DNA from: Cycas panzhihuaensis
Taxonomy: Eukaryota > Cycadophyta
DNA: 64,000 nt
Direction of reading: 5' to 3'
Assembly (NCBI GenBank): GCA_023213395.1
Contig: CM041465.1
Location: 75,213,741 to 75,277,740 of the forward strand
Part shown: piece after piece, positions 37,991 to 50,264 of the stretch
How the letters are laid out: each line of letters opens with the position of its first letter
Numbering within the stretch: position 1 is the stretch's first letter
Notes under the pieces: model-generated
Databases searched by the model: none
What the model was told of the DNA's origin: nothing
The model's input: only the letters and a program-made list of their open reading frames with translations
Translations under genes and position numbers: made by a program

Positions 37991-39936
37991 CTAGATCATA
38001 TGTACATATCCTACTCTACTGCTGCCCTGCTCCTGGGGTACCATCTCCTGGTCTCTATGATCCCTCTCCTGGGACCATGTGCCTCTGAGGCTCCTCCTGG
38101 GCCTCCGCGAGCTGCCCGCCTCGCTCTCCTCGTCCCGCGGTTGTCTTAGGGTCGTCGCCGCCGTGTGGGTATGTGTCCTACTCCGGCTCAACCTCGACAC
38201 CATCTGCACTACCAGTTGATCGTATCGGGCCTGGATACGGTCCCTCTCTCCTCGAAGTGTTTCCTCTGTCACCCTGAGACGCTATGTGATCACTGCTAGC
38301 TGGGTCCTGCTCTCGGTATCTCCACCTGCTCTGCCCTGTGCCTCTAGAGCCTGCACCCGTCCGCGTAGCTCATCCCTCTCGCGTCTCGCATCATCCCTCT
38401 CCTACTGCAGTCATCCCCGGGATGTCACGTGCTCTTGGGACTCTACAGCCCATATGTCTCTCGCTCTCACTAACGGGGTGAATGCCTCTGTGTGGGCACC
38501 TGCCGCTCTAGGCTCATCTCCTGCTTGGATGGGTGGTTGCCCCTCTGCATACACCTGAGGGAATATCTCCCTCACCACAGCCTCTATCAGTCTCCTGATC
38601 TCCGTTGCACCTGCCAATGCAACATGCCATGTGTCAGTGCATCTCACCATATACCACAATCAAATCAAACCAAACATCTATCTGGATGCAAAACAACTTT
38701 GGAAAGGGTTAGGTCTCACCTACTATAGCCGCTGGCTCCTCTGGTTGCGCGGCATCCTCCCCTCCTGGCTCTCCGCCAACCGCGGGTGCCTCGTCCTCCG
38801 GCACCTCCTCTGCCTGGGCCTCCCTCCTCGCAGGGGTGGGCCCAGCTCTCGTCCCCCCAGATCCCATCACGATTCGCAGCCTGCGGGCCCTAGTCACGGG
38901 TCCCCTGCTCTCGTCCTGCGCTCCTGACGGGCCTGCCTCTCCTCAGGCAGCCCCGGATGGACCCTCTACACCTCCTGCTGTCCCTAAGGGACCTGCCTCC
39001 CCTGCAGGTCGTGACGGGCCGGCCCCATCATCTCCGTCATCCCTGTTATCATCACCTGCGGGCACTCCTGCTCCACCCATCTCATCGTCACTATCCCACC
39101 TCACTGTCTTATAAGGCTCTGCTATGTAGTCTAGTAGGGTGAGGAGGTCTAGTGACGTAGCCTCCACCGATCGTCAGACATGGGCGCTGTCCTCTGTCCC
39201 TCTCAGCCGAGTATGCCACCTGTGGACCATCGGGGCCCGTTCTGTAATGGGGTGTGGTCCCCCCGCCGGTGCCACTATCGTGAAATGATCGAAGAACCAG
39301 CACTACAGCAATGTGTTGTATGACAACCCGTCTCTGTCGGTCATCCTGATAGTATCTAGCTGGGCGACGAGGTTCGCCGCTATCAAGGTCGCCCAGTCCA
39401 TCCTCTCGCCGACTTCGCAGCGATGAACTGCATCTAACCATCCACCTAGCACCTCCCTATAGTTACGCTCGAAACTGGAACATAACGACAAGATAACCAG
39501 CTTCTCACCCGAGGAATCCTTGACATCAAGATGCGGAGGGGCTCCCTTCGCTCCCATCTGTCAGCTCCTATGAAGAATGTGGTCGCCTCACTGTGCCGCC
39601 TGCTGGCGGCATCTCTAGTCTCACAGGCCTCCCTGTTGCCAGAACTCCCAGTATCCGTCGAATATCCCTCAGCGTGACCGTCACATCACCTACCTGTGGT
39701 AGGTGGAACATATGTCTCCTCCTATCCTAATGGGATACTATGTTGACCAACAACCTCTAGTCTGACGCATATTGAGGTGTCTTGAGGGCCTTGTATAGGC
39801 CACACCTCTGCAGGACCTCCCTGTCCTCCTGTGATGCCATCTCCATGTAGCTCAACATGGCCATACCTACGTTCTCACGGTTATCCACCGCGATGACAGC
39901 CTGTCCACACCAAAAACGACTCAAGTCAGCTTCGTG
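37991..39936 (-). pseudogene. Antisense plant mobile domain gene in Gypsy B
   Basis: Minus-strand frame from about 39,936 to TAG 37,991. The segment near 39,690-39,745 (HMFHLPQVGDVTVTLRDI, then a Gly-hydrophobic-Leu pair) matches the core of the plant mobile domain (aminotransferase-like PMD) found in MAIN/MAIL1-type proteins and in transposons. Further PMD-like sequence follows (LGGWLDAVHRCEVGERMDW, about 39,400-39,460). Next come an acidic Gly/Pro-rich linker (38,720-39,110), an apparent GT-AG intron (38,611-38,719) and a C-terminal coiled coil rich in Arg/Glu/Leu (38,200-38,420). Stops at several places and a frame change near 39,560 make this copy defective. Its role in the element is unknown. 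Confidence 0.75.
38611..38719 (-). other. Putative intron in the antisense gene
   Basis: On the minus strand the donor reads GTAG|GTGAGACC and the acceptor TTGCATTGGCAG|GTGC. Removing 109 bp joins an Ala/Glu-rich linker to ATEIRRLIEAVVREIF in frame. This is sequence inference only. Confidence 0.55.
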
Positions 39937-41013
39937 TTAGTTACTATCACCCCTCACTCTCTCAAAACTCTCTCTGCCTGATATTTGGGGCTCTTTTTAG
40001 CCCTTGTGTCTATTTTTTCCTTCTCTGCCAAACTTAGCGCCAAACTTATCGCTAAGTGGCAACGAGTCCCGCATGACGGGTCTAGCGGTAATGGTCGCAG
40101 CACCGCGATCATTCAGCAGACAACGGTGATCCCCAAAGGGGATTACGCCAAAAATAAAAAATTTCTTCTAGTGGACCCCGTGGGGCCCACCAGGACCAAG
40201 GCTCCCTAATGCCCAGGTCCCCGCCTCTTTCTGGGTCCGATTCAGACCCCGAGAGGCCTCCGGTTACCCATAAGGGGTACTAAAATCACACAAAAACTAT
40301 AAACAGCCAATGCATTTCAAACTTTGAAATGGGCTGGGTTTAGTGATATCCACTCACTGGATCCGGTCTCGCTACCGCCATGTCATCCTATCGGTCGCAT
40401 TGCCTCTCTCCGCCCTCCGATCCGACAGTCCGATCTCTCTCTACGTGCCTCCAAAGTTGGGCGCTCACAGTAAGGGAAATGGCTCTGGTTTCGTACGAGA
40501 GCCGGTGAAAATGAATCCATTTTCTTGTTAATTTCCTTATATAGGCAGGGGGCCCAACGGGCACTTCCTTTGTTTTTGGCCCTGCGACAGTTGTTGGGAC
40601 CGTCCCGTCCTTTGCTTGCCTTCGCCTCCTGGCCCTATCGCCCATTATGCTCTACCGATGCCCTTTCTGCCCTCTCTTACGAGAGCATTTATGGTGCCTC
40701 ACTATCGCACTTTTGCGTGGCCCTTACGTGTGCTTTTGCACGCTACTCCCGTGCGTGCCTGAGTTTATACTCGTTTGGCTCGTTTCGTCACCCCGACTCG
40801 CTTATGACCCTTTCTCACTCTTGGGGTCCCCAAAGGGAATGCCCCCCCGCCTGGGGGCATGTTTCGCTTTCTAAGGTGACCTTTTGGTGCCCTAGGAGGC
40901 TTTTTTTCCTCTCGACCACCCTCTGCTGGTGATCGGATTACTTACTCTCGCCCTGGGTAACCTCATTACTAGGTCCTCCTACCCTTCACGGCCACCTTCT
41001 GCTTGCCTTCCGA
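39937..41013. other. Gypsy B spacer between antisense gene and second RNase H
   Basis: About 1.1 kb, with short open frames on both strands but no domain I recognise. It would hold the promoter and 5' part of the antisense gene. No clear TATA box or start codon could be chosen. Confidence 0.4.
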
Positions 41014-41481
41014 GTGTTGCTTTCATTATCTGTTGACTGCCTGGATTTTGTGTCACTTATGTCCATCTACATCTTTACCGATGGCAGAAGCTACGATAAT
41101 CCTGGACCTTCTGCCGCTGCGTGGATTCTTCGCAGCCCTTCTGGACATGATCTCCTCTGCTCTGGGATCTTCCTCCCAGAGGCTACCAACAACGAAGCCG
41201 AGTATACAGCTATTATTGAAGCCCTTACTGATGCCCTCCGCTTTCATTACGGAGCCATCGTCCTGCTTTGTGACTCTCAAGTTGTGGTGTCTCATCTCAC
41301 CTAGGTTTACCAGGTGCGATGCCCCCACTTGAGGACTCTTACTTCTACGGCCAGATCTTTCCTGGCCCAATTCTCTTCTATCGATATCCAGCATATCCCT
41401 CGGGCCCTCAATGCTGAGGCAGATAGTCCCGTTCGCCTCATCCTTGAGCACCGCCTTCCTCTCCTTGCTGACCATCCCTGA
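41014..41481 (+). CDS. Second, archaeal-type RNase H of Gypsy B
   Basis: One frame with a single in-frame TAG at 41,302-41,304. It shows the four-acid RNase HI signature: Asp in IYIFTDGRSYDNPGPSAA (Asp codon 41,080-41,082), Glu in TNNEAEYTAIIEAL, Asp in LLCDSQVVVSHL and Asp in IPRALNAEAD (near 41,395-41,425). The frame ends at TGA 41,479. This type (aRNH) is distinct from the Pol RNase H at 35,419-36,126 and is known as an extra domain in Tat-lineage plant Gypsy elements. Here it lies about 3.7 kb beyond integrase and about 400 bp before the 3' LTR. It may take over removal of the RNA strand or of the polypurine primer. Confidence 0.88.
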
Positions 41482-41886
41482 GGCTTGTCTGGCCCTCCTG
41501 TCGCCTAAGCCCCAGGTCATCTCACACTTTACTTTGCGACCCGTTTGCACCTCCGAAAACCTGGCTACTAATGAGGTAAAACTATGGTGCCTACCCTTTG
41601 CTTGCTCTTTTACTTGATTATGCATGCTCTTTCTGCACCTTTTGCGGTGGGGGCAACCCCTTCACCTTTCTCAGTTTTCTAGTCGATTCTCAGGTGGCTC
41701 ATAGGCAGCCCCTATGTTGTCTCCACCACCGTTTTAGTATCCACGCGTTCCGCCACGACACTTGTTGGCACCCTTGCCTACTGTTATGATCTTGATTGAC
41801 ATATCTATATACACATGTACTCACGCATTGTGTTGCCAAAGATTCGCCATCGCACGAGGGCTTCCAAGCGAGGCTCTCCGCTAAGG
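41482..41886. other. Spacer before Gypsy B 3' LTR
   Basis: No gene seen. The sequence just before the LTR (CGCTAAGG) is a poor polypurine tract, so the exact LTR start at 41,887 rests on homology to 27,820 and on the target duplication. Confidence 0.5.
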
Positions 41887-44505
41887 TGTTTCCGGCTGCA
41901 GGAATGGATACGAATCAACGGCTCGTAAGTGTAGGTATGTTTCTCACCTTATCATCGCTTTCTTTTGATGAGTGTTTGCTTGCATGTCTGCACGTGTGTG
42001 GCTTTGTGGGCGAATTTGTCTTCGTCTACACTTATTTTAGCCTATGACGACTATAGCAAGGGAACACTCCCAGCGAGTGTGGCACCCTGGTGGCAACTCC
42101 ACTTCCTGCATCTGCCCTCCTCAGTCCAAGATCCACTAGGTTTGCGCCACCTCCGCCCGTGTGATGACCCGTCATCATTTGGTTAACTTGCCACGCTGTT
42201 TGAGCCCTATTTTTACTCTTTTGGACCCGTTTGCTGGCTTGTTTACCCCTGGGTAGGTGTCTCAGCCCCCTATTGGCTCTTTTTGTCATTTGCCCCACCT
42301 AGGCCGGCCGGGCCTGCTTTTTGCCTGGGTTCGTCTTGCGATGATTCTCGTGGAATATCCACTCAAGTAGATTTTGCAAGGCGATCGTTTCTAATTTATT
42401 TTTTAAAATCCACTGTGGTAATTTCGCATTTATTGTGAAACTACCATGTGGCTCACAACTTAACTCTCTCCCAGTTGCACCCTAATCACTCACTTTAGGG
42501 TTTAGGTTGGGTACTTAAGTCATTTTGGCTCATTTTTGAGAACTTTTAGCTCACTTTCAAAATTGCTCCTCAAGGAAACAACGTGCTCTCTTCTTCTCCG
42601 CTCATTGCTACCATAGGACCTGCGTCTCTCCCTCGGCCAACTCTCCTTCTGTGGCTAGGACATCTTCCCACCCTCACACACCTTGGAGAGGGCCCCTTGG
42701 AGAGATTTGAGATTCTTGCCGGGTAGCCTTGGTGTTCCAAGTGTGTGTTCTCCTTCCAACTTCCTTAGGGCCCCAACTGCTTTACATCACGGGCTGATTT
42801 CTCGACCTCTTCTTACGACTCTTGGCCGAGGCAAGCCTTTGCCTCCCACTGTGTATTTCGGTTTGAATTGTTTCTCTTGTGACATTGATGCTCTGTCCTG
42901 CTTGCTTCTTGCTTGCCTTTGTAAGGTTGGTTTTCTTCTTTTCAGTGGGCTATTTTACCTCTATCATAGCGCCTCTTACCTGCATTTGTTGCTCAAGGCA
43001 GCAGCGTTGAGGGTTGGCATAGGCTTTGGGAAAGAGCCAGGTGGATTCCGTACCACCTTCCACGCTCCTCAAGTGGCTTTAAGCCCCCCAAATCCTCCCT
43101 CTTGCCTCATGTTGTCCTTGGCACTCAAACAAGGGTTGGTTGGCCCTCTCTTAGTCACTAAAATCAGCACTGTCACACGTTGCAGCGCTGGTTTGAGGGC
43201 TTAGGTCTAGGTCTGGGCAACTTACGTAAGTCCCAACCGCTAGTCCTCATCCAACTCTCTTCCCGGCAACCCGGTTTGCTCTTCATAGCATCCCAATTCG
43301 CCGTAGGTGTTCTTTGGCTCTTCTTCACTTCCTTGTTGCCATTTCCAGCCAGCTCTCTTGGCCTTGCCCTCACTACGTTATGGCTTTTGGGGGGAGGTTA
43401 GGGTGTTCTTTGAGGAGGTGGGCCACTCCGAGGCTTACCGATCATTTACCTTGCTTTGGTTGCCCTCTTTTACATACTATCATCGTTGGGTTGATACTAA
43501 CAGATGTGTGTTTAGATTTATATCTGTATCATATAGACATATATTGTTAGGATCTCGTTATTGTATGTTAGTACCCTTTCTCTGGAAAGGGGGAGGTTGT
43601 CGTTGCTTGCAGGTGCTTAGAGAGCGCAAAAGGTATTTTCCGCTTGTTCCATTACCGGTAAGTGCTCTTACGCATGTTGTGCTTCCATATCACTCTAGTC
43701 ACTAGTATTTAGTTCCTTTCTTTCCTTGGCATTGTATTTAGTATTTTTCCGGGGAAGGTAAGGGAGCCCCTTTTCAATCCGCATCTGACGCGCCTCATGG
43801 AGTAGTTTGGTGCCCCTCAAGAAGGTCCTCATCATGTACGCCCTCGGTCCAGGTGCACGCCTCACTCCACCCTACTACTCTTCCCTTTTAAATTCCTTCT
43901 TAGTAATTAACACATTGGAAAATAAAAGGGAAACTTGACTTTGTTTTTTGTTATGCTTTATTTGCTTTATTGCATGTACCCTTGCTACCCATAGGAAAGG
44001 CTATAGGAACCGCCCGTTTCACCTTTCCTCTTTCCCTCAGCCGCGCAAGCTTCTTGCCTCATGTGCTACTCGTGTGCCCAGTTAGCTTGTTTAGGCATAC
44101 CCTTGATCTATTTTCTTGGATCTTCTCCTTGCTTCCATTTGGTTCCCTGCTTCGCCGGATAACCAAAGTGACCCCGCCTATAGGTTTGTCGCTTGCCTAT
44201 CCCCCTTCGTTTCCTGCTACTCCAGGGAAACTCTTGAAGGTTCCTCCTTTCCCCCTTCCGGCCATCCAAGGGTGGGAGGATCATGTCCCTAGGTCAACCC
44301 AGGCTAACCCTGCGCCTCTTCACCCTTTGTTCGAAGTGGTGGAGGATCACTCTTTAGTAGCCACATTCCATTGCAGGTCCCGAACTCGCTCCGTGCAGGC
44401 AGCTCCGTGGTAATTACTTTTCTTATAGGTCCCTCCTTCGATCGTATCATCACCCATTCTCACCACACCTATTAGTTAGGTAGCTATCCCGTAGACGTGC
44501 ATCTA
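41887..44505 (+). repeat. Gypsy B 3' LTR (2.62 kb)
   Basis: Starts TGTTTCCGGC and ends GTGCATCTA, followed by ATAAC. Homologous to 27,820-30,498. Open frames inside (for example 42,683-43,204 and 43,970-44,413) are not kept between the LTR copies and are not called as genes. Confidence 0.85.
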
Positions 44506-44510
44506 ATAAC
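44506..44510. repeat. Target-site duplication of Gypsy B, right copy
   Basis: ATAAC, matching 27,815-27,819. Confidence 0.85.
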
Positions 44511-46162
44511 CATTAAAAGATGCTTGAGATATGGGTCTATAGATGTTAGAGTATACCAAGCCTGATGGTTCCTTAGCATATCAGACTCCTCCATCTGATC
44601 TAAATTGAGCCTGATGATGTTTTCCCATAATACAAGCCTCACAAATACATTTAATCTTCTTAATATTTGGTATTCCATATACCATATTCAATTTAAAAAG
44701 CATATGAAGGTTGTTCATATTCATATAACCAAAGCATTGATGACATAATTAGTCTTTTGGAAGTTTCTAATAAATAAGTGTATTTGAAATAGATTGATCA
44801 TCAGTATTTGAAGTGGAAGTAGAAGTATGAGAGGTGTAAACTATGTTACTATAAGATCTAGTATCATTTTGTAGGACCATAAGTCTAGAGATTACATCAA
44901 GCTTATATAAGCCTTAGTCTTCATATCCAAAGATAATCAAATTGTTATTCAAATTTGTAATTAAATATTTCCCAAGGTAACTAAACAAAACATCAAAGTT
45001 TTACTTATTTATCTAGCTAACTGATAATAAATTATGTGTCATTCTATGGATATAGAAGATATTGTTAAGGTGATGTCTAATATAAAAATTTATTAGAGAT
45101 ATAAGGGCGTTGATGATCTTGGCAACCTATAAAATGGAATCATCACAAAATATAACTAATTAATCTTGTACTAGGCTTGTATCTATAATTAGTTTTTTAG
45201 AACCTATCATATAATAAGAGGCTCTAAAATCAACTAGGATTTATTAGAATGATATGTAGATAATACATCAAAGAAAAAGTTTTGTAAATTGGCCATGTAG
45301 CCACCTTAATTTTGATTTCATCTGTAGTTGTGATTTATATTCTATTAATTACCCCAAGGGGAATTTTAGTTATGTCTCCTTGGTCCTTGATAATTATTTT
45401 AGTTTTGTCTTCTTAGTCCTTAATAATTATCATGACCACAATTCTGATTACCCTAAGTGGTAAGGTGATTTTGGTATTATTATTGTAAATCAACTTTCTT
45501 CTTCCTATAATCAAGTGTAATATGACTAAGTTCACCCAATGGTGACAAACAACCTAAGTAGGATATTGGGGCCATTGTTGACTTTATTAATATGGATGTT
45601 AGTTCAAATTTATTGAACTAAACTATTGATTAAGTTATGGACATTATTATCCCTCTCTATGACATGTTGTAAAGGTTGGAGTTAAAGAGGAGGTACTTGA
45701 ATCTCCTAATCTATTTAAAATACATTGTTCTTAAAGTAGAAGACCTTCAAAGGTGCTGAAATCAAGTGTGGCAAGATGATCAATATGCGATAGGTTGGAT
45801 ATAAGGGAATTATATTTAACTAGTAATATATTAACTATGTAAGATATCATATCACTATCATCAAGTGGTTGTCCTATAATACTCAATTAGTTCTTAATTG
45901 ATTTGATCTATGTTAAGTAGGTACTTATTGATCCTACAAAATGTATAGAGTTGAGTTGAGTTTTGAGCATAACAACTCTAGTATTATCCTTTCTTTCATA
46001 TAATGCACAAATTATATCCCAAGCTTCAATAGAAATGGAGGTAAGTTTAATGTTTTAGTCAACATTATCTTTATAAGATAAGTATAGGAAAGAAAGGGAA
46101 ACTTCATCAAATACTTTAAAGGAATCTAACAAGATTAGGATCATTAGGATCTCAAGTATATT
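44506..46162 (-). pseudogene. Copia A gag, protease and integrase N-terminal piece
   Basis: Minus strand. The GAG-pre-integrase and zinc part, LCHQCFGYMNMNNLHMLFKL and CICEACIMGKHHQ (44,620-44,760), joins the integrase core on the far side of Gypsy B. Further up, a Gln/Asn-rich linker with two imperfect repeats (about 45,330-45,440) and decayed gag run to 46,162, where element C interrupts. No intact protease motif was seen. Confidence 0.7.
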
Positions 46163-46612
46163 TGTTGGAATGTAATATTTAATGTATATGGTGTACACAT
46201 TCACTTCCCACCATTCACCTACTTCGATATATGTGAGATGTATACATATCCATACTATCCCACTATTGGATGATGTAATGGCTCATTATATTTAATAGAG
46301 TACTTGTGAGGTGATTCTCACTATTTATATGTACTCTCACCACTTGAGAACTTGAGAAATGAGAGAAAGGTTGAAGACTTGGAGATGTAACCCTTATGAT
46401 CATAAGCAGAGTCCTAACTCCACCTTCTCTTGTGGTTTTTCCAACAATGGGTTTTCCATGTATAAATCTTAGTGTCTTATGGTGATGATTATGTTTGATG
46501 ATGCTTACTTTACATGTTTGATATTTTATGTATATATACTCATAAGTTGATATTATTACATCTTCATATTTTAACATGGTGTCAGAGTAATTTTGATCCC
46601 TATTTTTTAACA
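46163..46612 (+). repeat. Element C 5' LTR
   Basis: 450 bp, TGTTGGAATG to TTTTTTAACA. The last part contains a primer-site-like module (TTTTAACATGGTGTCAGAG, 46,569-46,587) before the real edge, so the LTR end is tandemly modular. Confidence 0.8.
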
Positions 46613-46626
46613 TGGTATAAGAGCAG
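46613..46626 (+). other. Element C primer binding site
   Basis: TGGTATAAGAGCAG after LTR edge CA, one base different from TGGTATCAGAGC (initiator Met tRNA complement) over its first twelve positions. Confidence 0.7.
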
Positions 46627-47900
46627 TGTTGCATCCAAGCCGCTATGGTGAGATGAAGATTCTGCTAATTAAGATTCAACCCTATCAAGCCTATGACAGG
46701 AGCCATTTATAAAGAATTTTTGATGAGCTAGTATTTACATATGTCATTGACATGTGCAACTATTTTCGAGACATATAGAGCCAATCAAGACATATAAAAG
46801 AGATATAATAGATATTAATGGTATGTTTATATGTTGATTTTATATGGACATTTCATTTATTTATGTAGGCCTATATTCATAAAGCATGTAGGTACTTAAA
46901 TTAGTCCATACGATATTATATTTAGCCCATAAGTGAAGGCTTTTATGAGTGTCTATTAATGGATTCACTATTACTCATGAACCATTCTAGAGGCTTTTGC
47001 GATCATCTCACAATAAGATTCACTACCAAAATAAGGATAATCCATCAGTATACATGAAGTAGGAAGCATGCCTGCATAACACCCTGTTGACAAGTATTTT
47101 AGTGATAATATAAAAGGTATGTGGTAGATTTTATTGCAACATAAAATACTTGAGACATATAAGGGCATGATTATATTTAAGATTGGCATTGAAGGTATGT
47201 TTATTTTATTACAAGCATGAATTTATTATGGTGGCTATGGTTATGGTAACTTGAGATAAAAAAACTATTGTAGCATATGATATGTTTAGATATTAAAGAC
47301 ACTTTATATGTGTGATATATGATATATGGCTAAATGTTTTTATGATTTTATTCAAACCCTAAGTCAAGCATGGAGGATGATCATGCCTAACACCCATGGT
47401 TTGATTAATAGCTGCCCTGTATAGGATCTCTTGCCTTCTCAACTAGTTATTCATAGAATGTGAGTCACTCTCATGTCATCGGATAACTTGGCCCTCACAC
47501 TCACTATTGTCCATATAACTTTTACCAGCGGAATGCTCATTGCATCACATACCCCTTCACATAGATTATACCAACCAAAGGAAAAACCTTGCATGCACAC
47601 AATTCACATTAGAATAGTAGAGAGAAACAATTAGAGAGTTGTCTTTCTATTATTGCCCATGGAGTATGAATGAAACCACCCTAGCCATGCCATAAGATCT
47701 GTTGCTCACAACCATGCACATAAAGAATGCTTAGATTTAAATTGTAGGTATCTGAAGGAGATCTGTTGAATATGACCATGACTACTATAACCCTAAGAGA
47801 GCCATAGATGTATCATAACTAGACACCTTGTGCTCATCTACTTTAACCTCATATCACATGAAGTTATACAGTCACCTACACAATGAACTAGGACATGTGA
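46627..47900 (+). other. Element C internal region, left part
   Basis: Non-coding with stops in all frames. It ends in TGTGA (47,896-47,900), the target duplication of Copia D. Confidence 0.6.
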
Positions 47901-48212
47901 TGAAGGAATGATGGATCTAGGAGATAAATCACTCACATGCACACAATGGCAATGGAGAATGAAAAAGAAAATGAAACAAGATATGAGAGCAAGCTTGGAG
48001 ATAAGAATGAATAATAACTCCCTCCTTGAGATTTCACCTTTTATTATTGAGGGTGAGCATTAGGGTTAGGATTTTCCCGCCTAATGACATAAACCCGAAA
48101 TTACATCTAAATGCACATAAAATACATTTCATTAAGAGACTAATGCTAATAATATATCCTAAGGTTACATAATTAATCTACACAAATAACCTTGATACAT
48201 TAACCTCTTTCA
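47901..48212 (-). repeat. Copia D 3' LTR
   Basis: 312 bp, TGAAGGAATGATGG to ACCTCTTTCA on the plus strand, followed by the polypurine tract complement. Confidence 0.95.
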
Positions 48213-48659
48213 ACCTCCCTCTTAATGGTGGAAGGTCATTTTCAAAAAATCTATTCTATGAGGTCTTCATTTGAGCCTCATTAGTATATTGAAATTCTAA
48301 ATGACACTTTTATGGGAAAACCCTCATGGAGAATAAAAACCCACGAACTTTATAAGATCTATAGCCCCTTTTATAAATCAAAATAGCTAAGGTGGCTCTT
48401 TGATGTAGCCTGATAGCCAAGCGACTTAAATGTGTAACTCAATCTGCTAAGTCTCCATATACTGTTTAGTCATTCCCTATGCCCTTTTGGGTTTTCACAG
48501 GTTTTGATTTTCTAAAACAAGTACAACCCTTATCCTTCCATGCCCACATGGGATTTTCACAAAGAGGATAGAGCAGAGACTTACTCTTATTCTTTCGTGC
48601 CCACAAGGGATTTTCATGAAGAGAATAGAGTATGATGATCCTGTTGCCATCTTCTTTGA
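48213..48659 (-). other. Copia D 3' untranslated region
   Basis: About 450 bp between the Pol stop (48,660) and the LTR. It contains a repeated phrase around 48,525-48,620 (CCCACATGGGATTTTCAC and CCCACAAGGGATTTTCAT, about 65 bp apart). No coding domain is visible. Confidence 0.6.
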
Positions 48660-50264
48660 TCAATCAAAGATGGAGGCCCTAAGGTCAAGTTGCCTTTGAA
48701 ACTGTTCAAACTTCACCCTTTGTAGTGGTTTGGTAAAGACATCAACCACTTGATTTGTTGTGGGATAGTAATCTAATTGAATTATGCCATCATGAACAAG
48801 TTCCCTAATCCTGTGGACTTTTGTATTTATGTGTTTGGTATGATCATGAAATACAAGATTTTTTACCATGCAGATTACTGATTGATTATCCACATGAAGA
48901 CTCATAGGACTTGTTTGGGTGATATTCAATGTTTCCAATAATTTTTTCAACCATATCACCTCTTTACTAGTCTCAGAAGTAGCAATGTATTCAGCTTTAG
49001 TAGTTGAATCTACAATTATCTTCTATCATCTGGATCTCCATGATATTGGTGCTATTCCAAAAAACGTTACATACCCAAATGTAGATATTCTTGTATCTTT
49101 ATCTCCTACAAAGTCTGAGTCTATGTATGTAGAAAGCTTGAAGTCTGAATTAGGTTCATATAACAGACCATATTTGCTAGTCGTCTTAAGGTATCTCAAT
49201 ACTCGCACTGCTGTCTGCCAATGATTCTGCTTAGGATTTGTCATATAACGAGCAAGAATACCTATAGAGTTTATAATATCTAGCCTTGTATTAGTAGTGT
49301 AGATGAGACTACCTACAAGTTTCCTATAGAGTGTTGCGTCTGCCTCCCTAGTGTCACCTTCAGCTGAGAGTTTGGTGTTAGGATCCATAGGTAACATCAC
49401 TGGTCGAGCATATTCTAACTAAAACTTGGTTAGAAGATCATTGGTGTATTTTTCTTGGGAGAGGACATTTTTTCCATTCTTTTATATTACTTTAATTCCC
49501 AAGTAATATTTCATCAACCCAAGGTTAGACAATTCAAACATTTTGCCAAGATCCTTTTTCAGTTGGCTTATTGCCTGTTCACTATTACCCGTTACCAGCA
49601 TGTCATCCACAAAGATTATGAGATAAGTGACTTTATCCTTATGGTGCTTGATGAACAATGTTGCATCAATATCTTGATAGTCACAAACCTCGTATCCAAG
49701 TTACCTCATCCTTTTAGACAACTTGGCAAACCAAGCGCGAGGAGCTTGATTAAGGCCATACAAGGACTTTCTGAGCCTGCAAATCTTATGCTCTTGACCT
49801 TCAATCTCATATCCTTCTAGCTGAGCCATGTAAATTTCTTCTTCAAGATCTCCATTGAGAAACACGGTCTTAATATCGAGTTAGTAAATTTTCCAACCCT
49901 GTTGAGTAGCCAAGGCCATAAGAGTTCTAATTGTAGGCCACTTGGTTGTAGGTGCAAAGACTTCAGTGTAGTCAATGCCTTCCCTTTGTGTAGATCCTTT
50001 AGCTACCAACCTCACCTTGTGTTTTTCAAGGGTGTCATCTGATCTATATTTATTTTTGAACACCCATTTATTTTGAACTACCTTTCTGTCAAGTAGTATA
50101 TCAATGAGCTCCCATGTACCATTCTTGATAAGAGATTGGTACTCTTCATTCATGACATTTCTCCAAGCTGTATGCTTTACAACTTTTTGGTATGTTAAGG
50201 GCTCTTCATTAAGAGTAACGTGCAATTCTGCTGGTTCAAGCTCAGTATATAATGGTTCTTGCAT
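48660..50264 (-). pseudogene. Copia D reverse transcriptase and RNase H
   Basis: RT starts in 50,264-49,881 (NGTWELIDILLDRKVVQNKW; EKHKVRLVAKGSTQREGIDY). Catalytic IIFVDDML near 49,600-49,625 keeps both Asp. The end block LYRKLVGSLIYTTNTRLD lies in 49,400-49,026. RNase H runs through STTKAEYIATSE, LHVDNQSVICMVKN and TKHINTKVHRIRELVHDG to the stop at 48,660. About half a dozen stops (for example after GWKIY near 49,880) interrupt an otherwise well-kept frame. This is the best-preserved Copia Pol in the window. Confidence 0.88.

Larger units (their letters stand above)
27820..44505 (+). mobile_element. Ty3/Gypsy element B (Tat-like, dual RNase H, antisense gene)
   Basis: 16.7-kb plus-strand LTR retrotransposon. 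Order: 5' LTR, primer site, gag, protease, RT, RNase H, integrase, antisense plant-mobile-domain gene, archaeal-type RNase H, 3' LTR. It is visibly richer in GC and CpG than the AT-rich DNA around it and has far fewer stops than the other elements, so it is younger. It still carries several stops, frameshifts and an altered integrase catalytic residue. Long LTRs, the Tat-like RT, the extra RNase H and the antisense accessory gene suggest the Tat side of plant Gypsy. That placement is inference. Confidence 0.9.

Noticed and set aside
40388-41625. Minus-strand frames of 85 and 190 codons near the 3' end of Gypsy B
   Set aside because: The longer is the complement of the second RNase H and the other has no domain or link to the antisense mobile-domain frame.
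41782-41886. TGTTATGATCTTGATTG as an alternative start of the Gypsy B 3' LTR
   Set aside because: No counterpart exists at the left end, and the ATAAC duplication together with homology places the start at 41,887.
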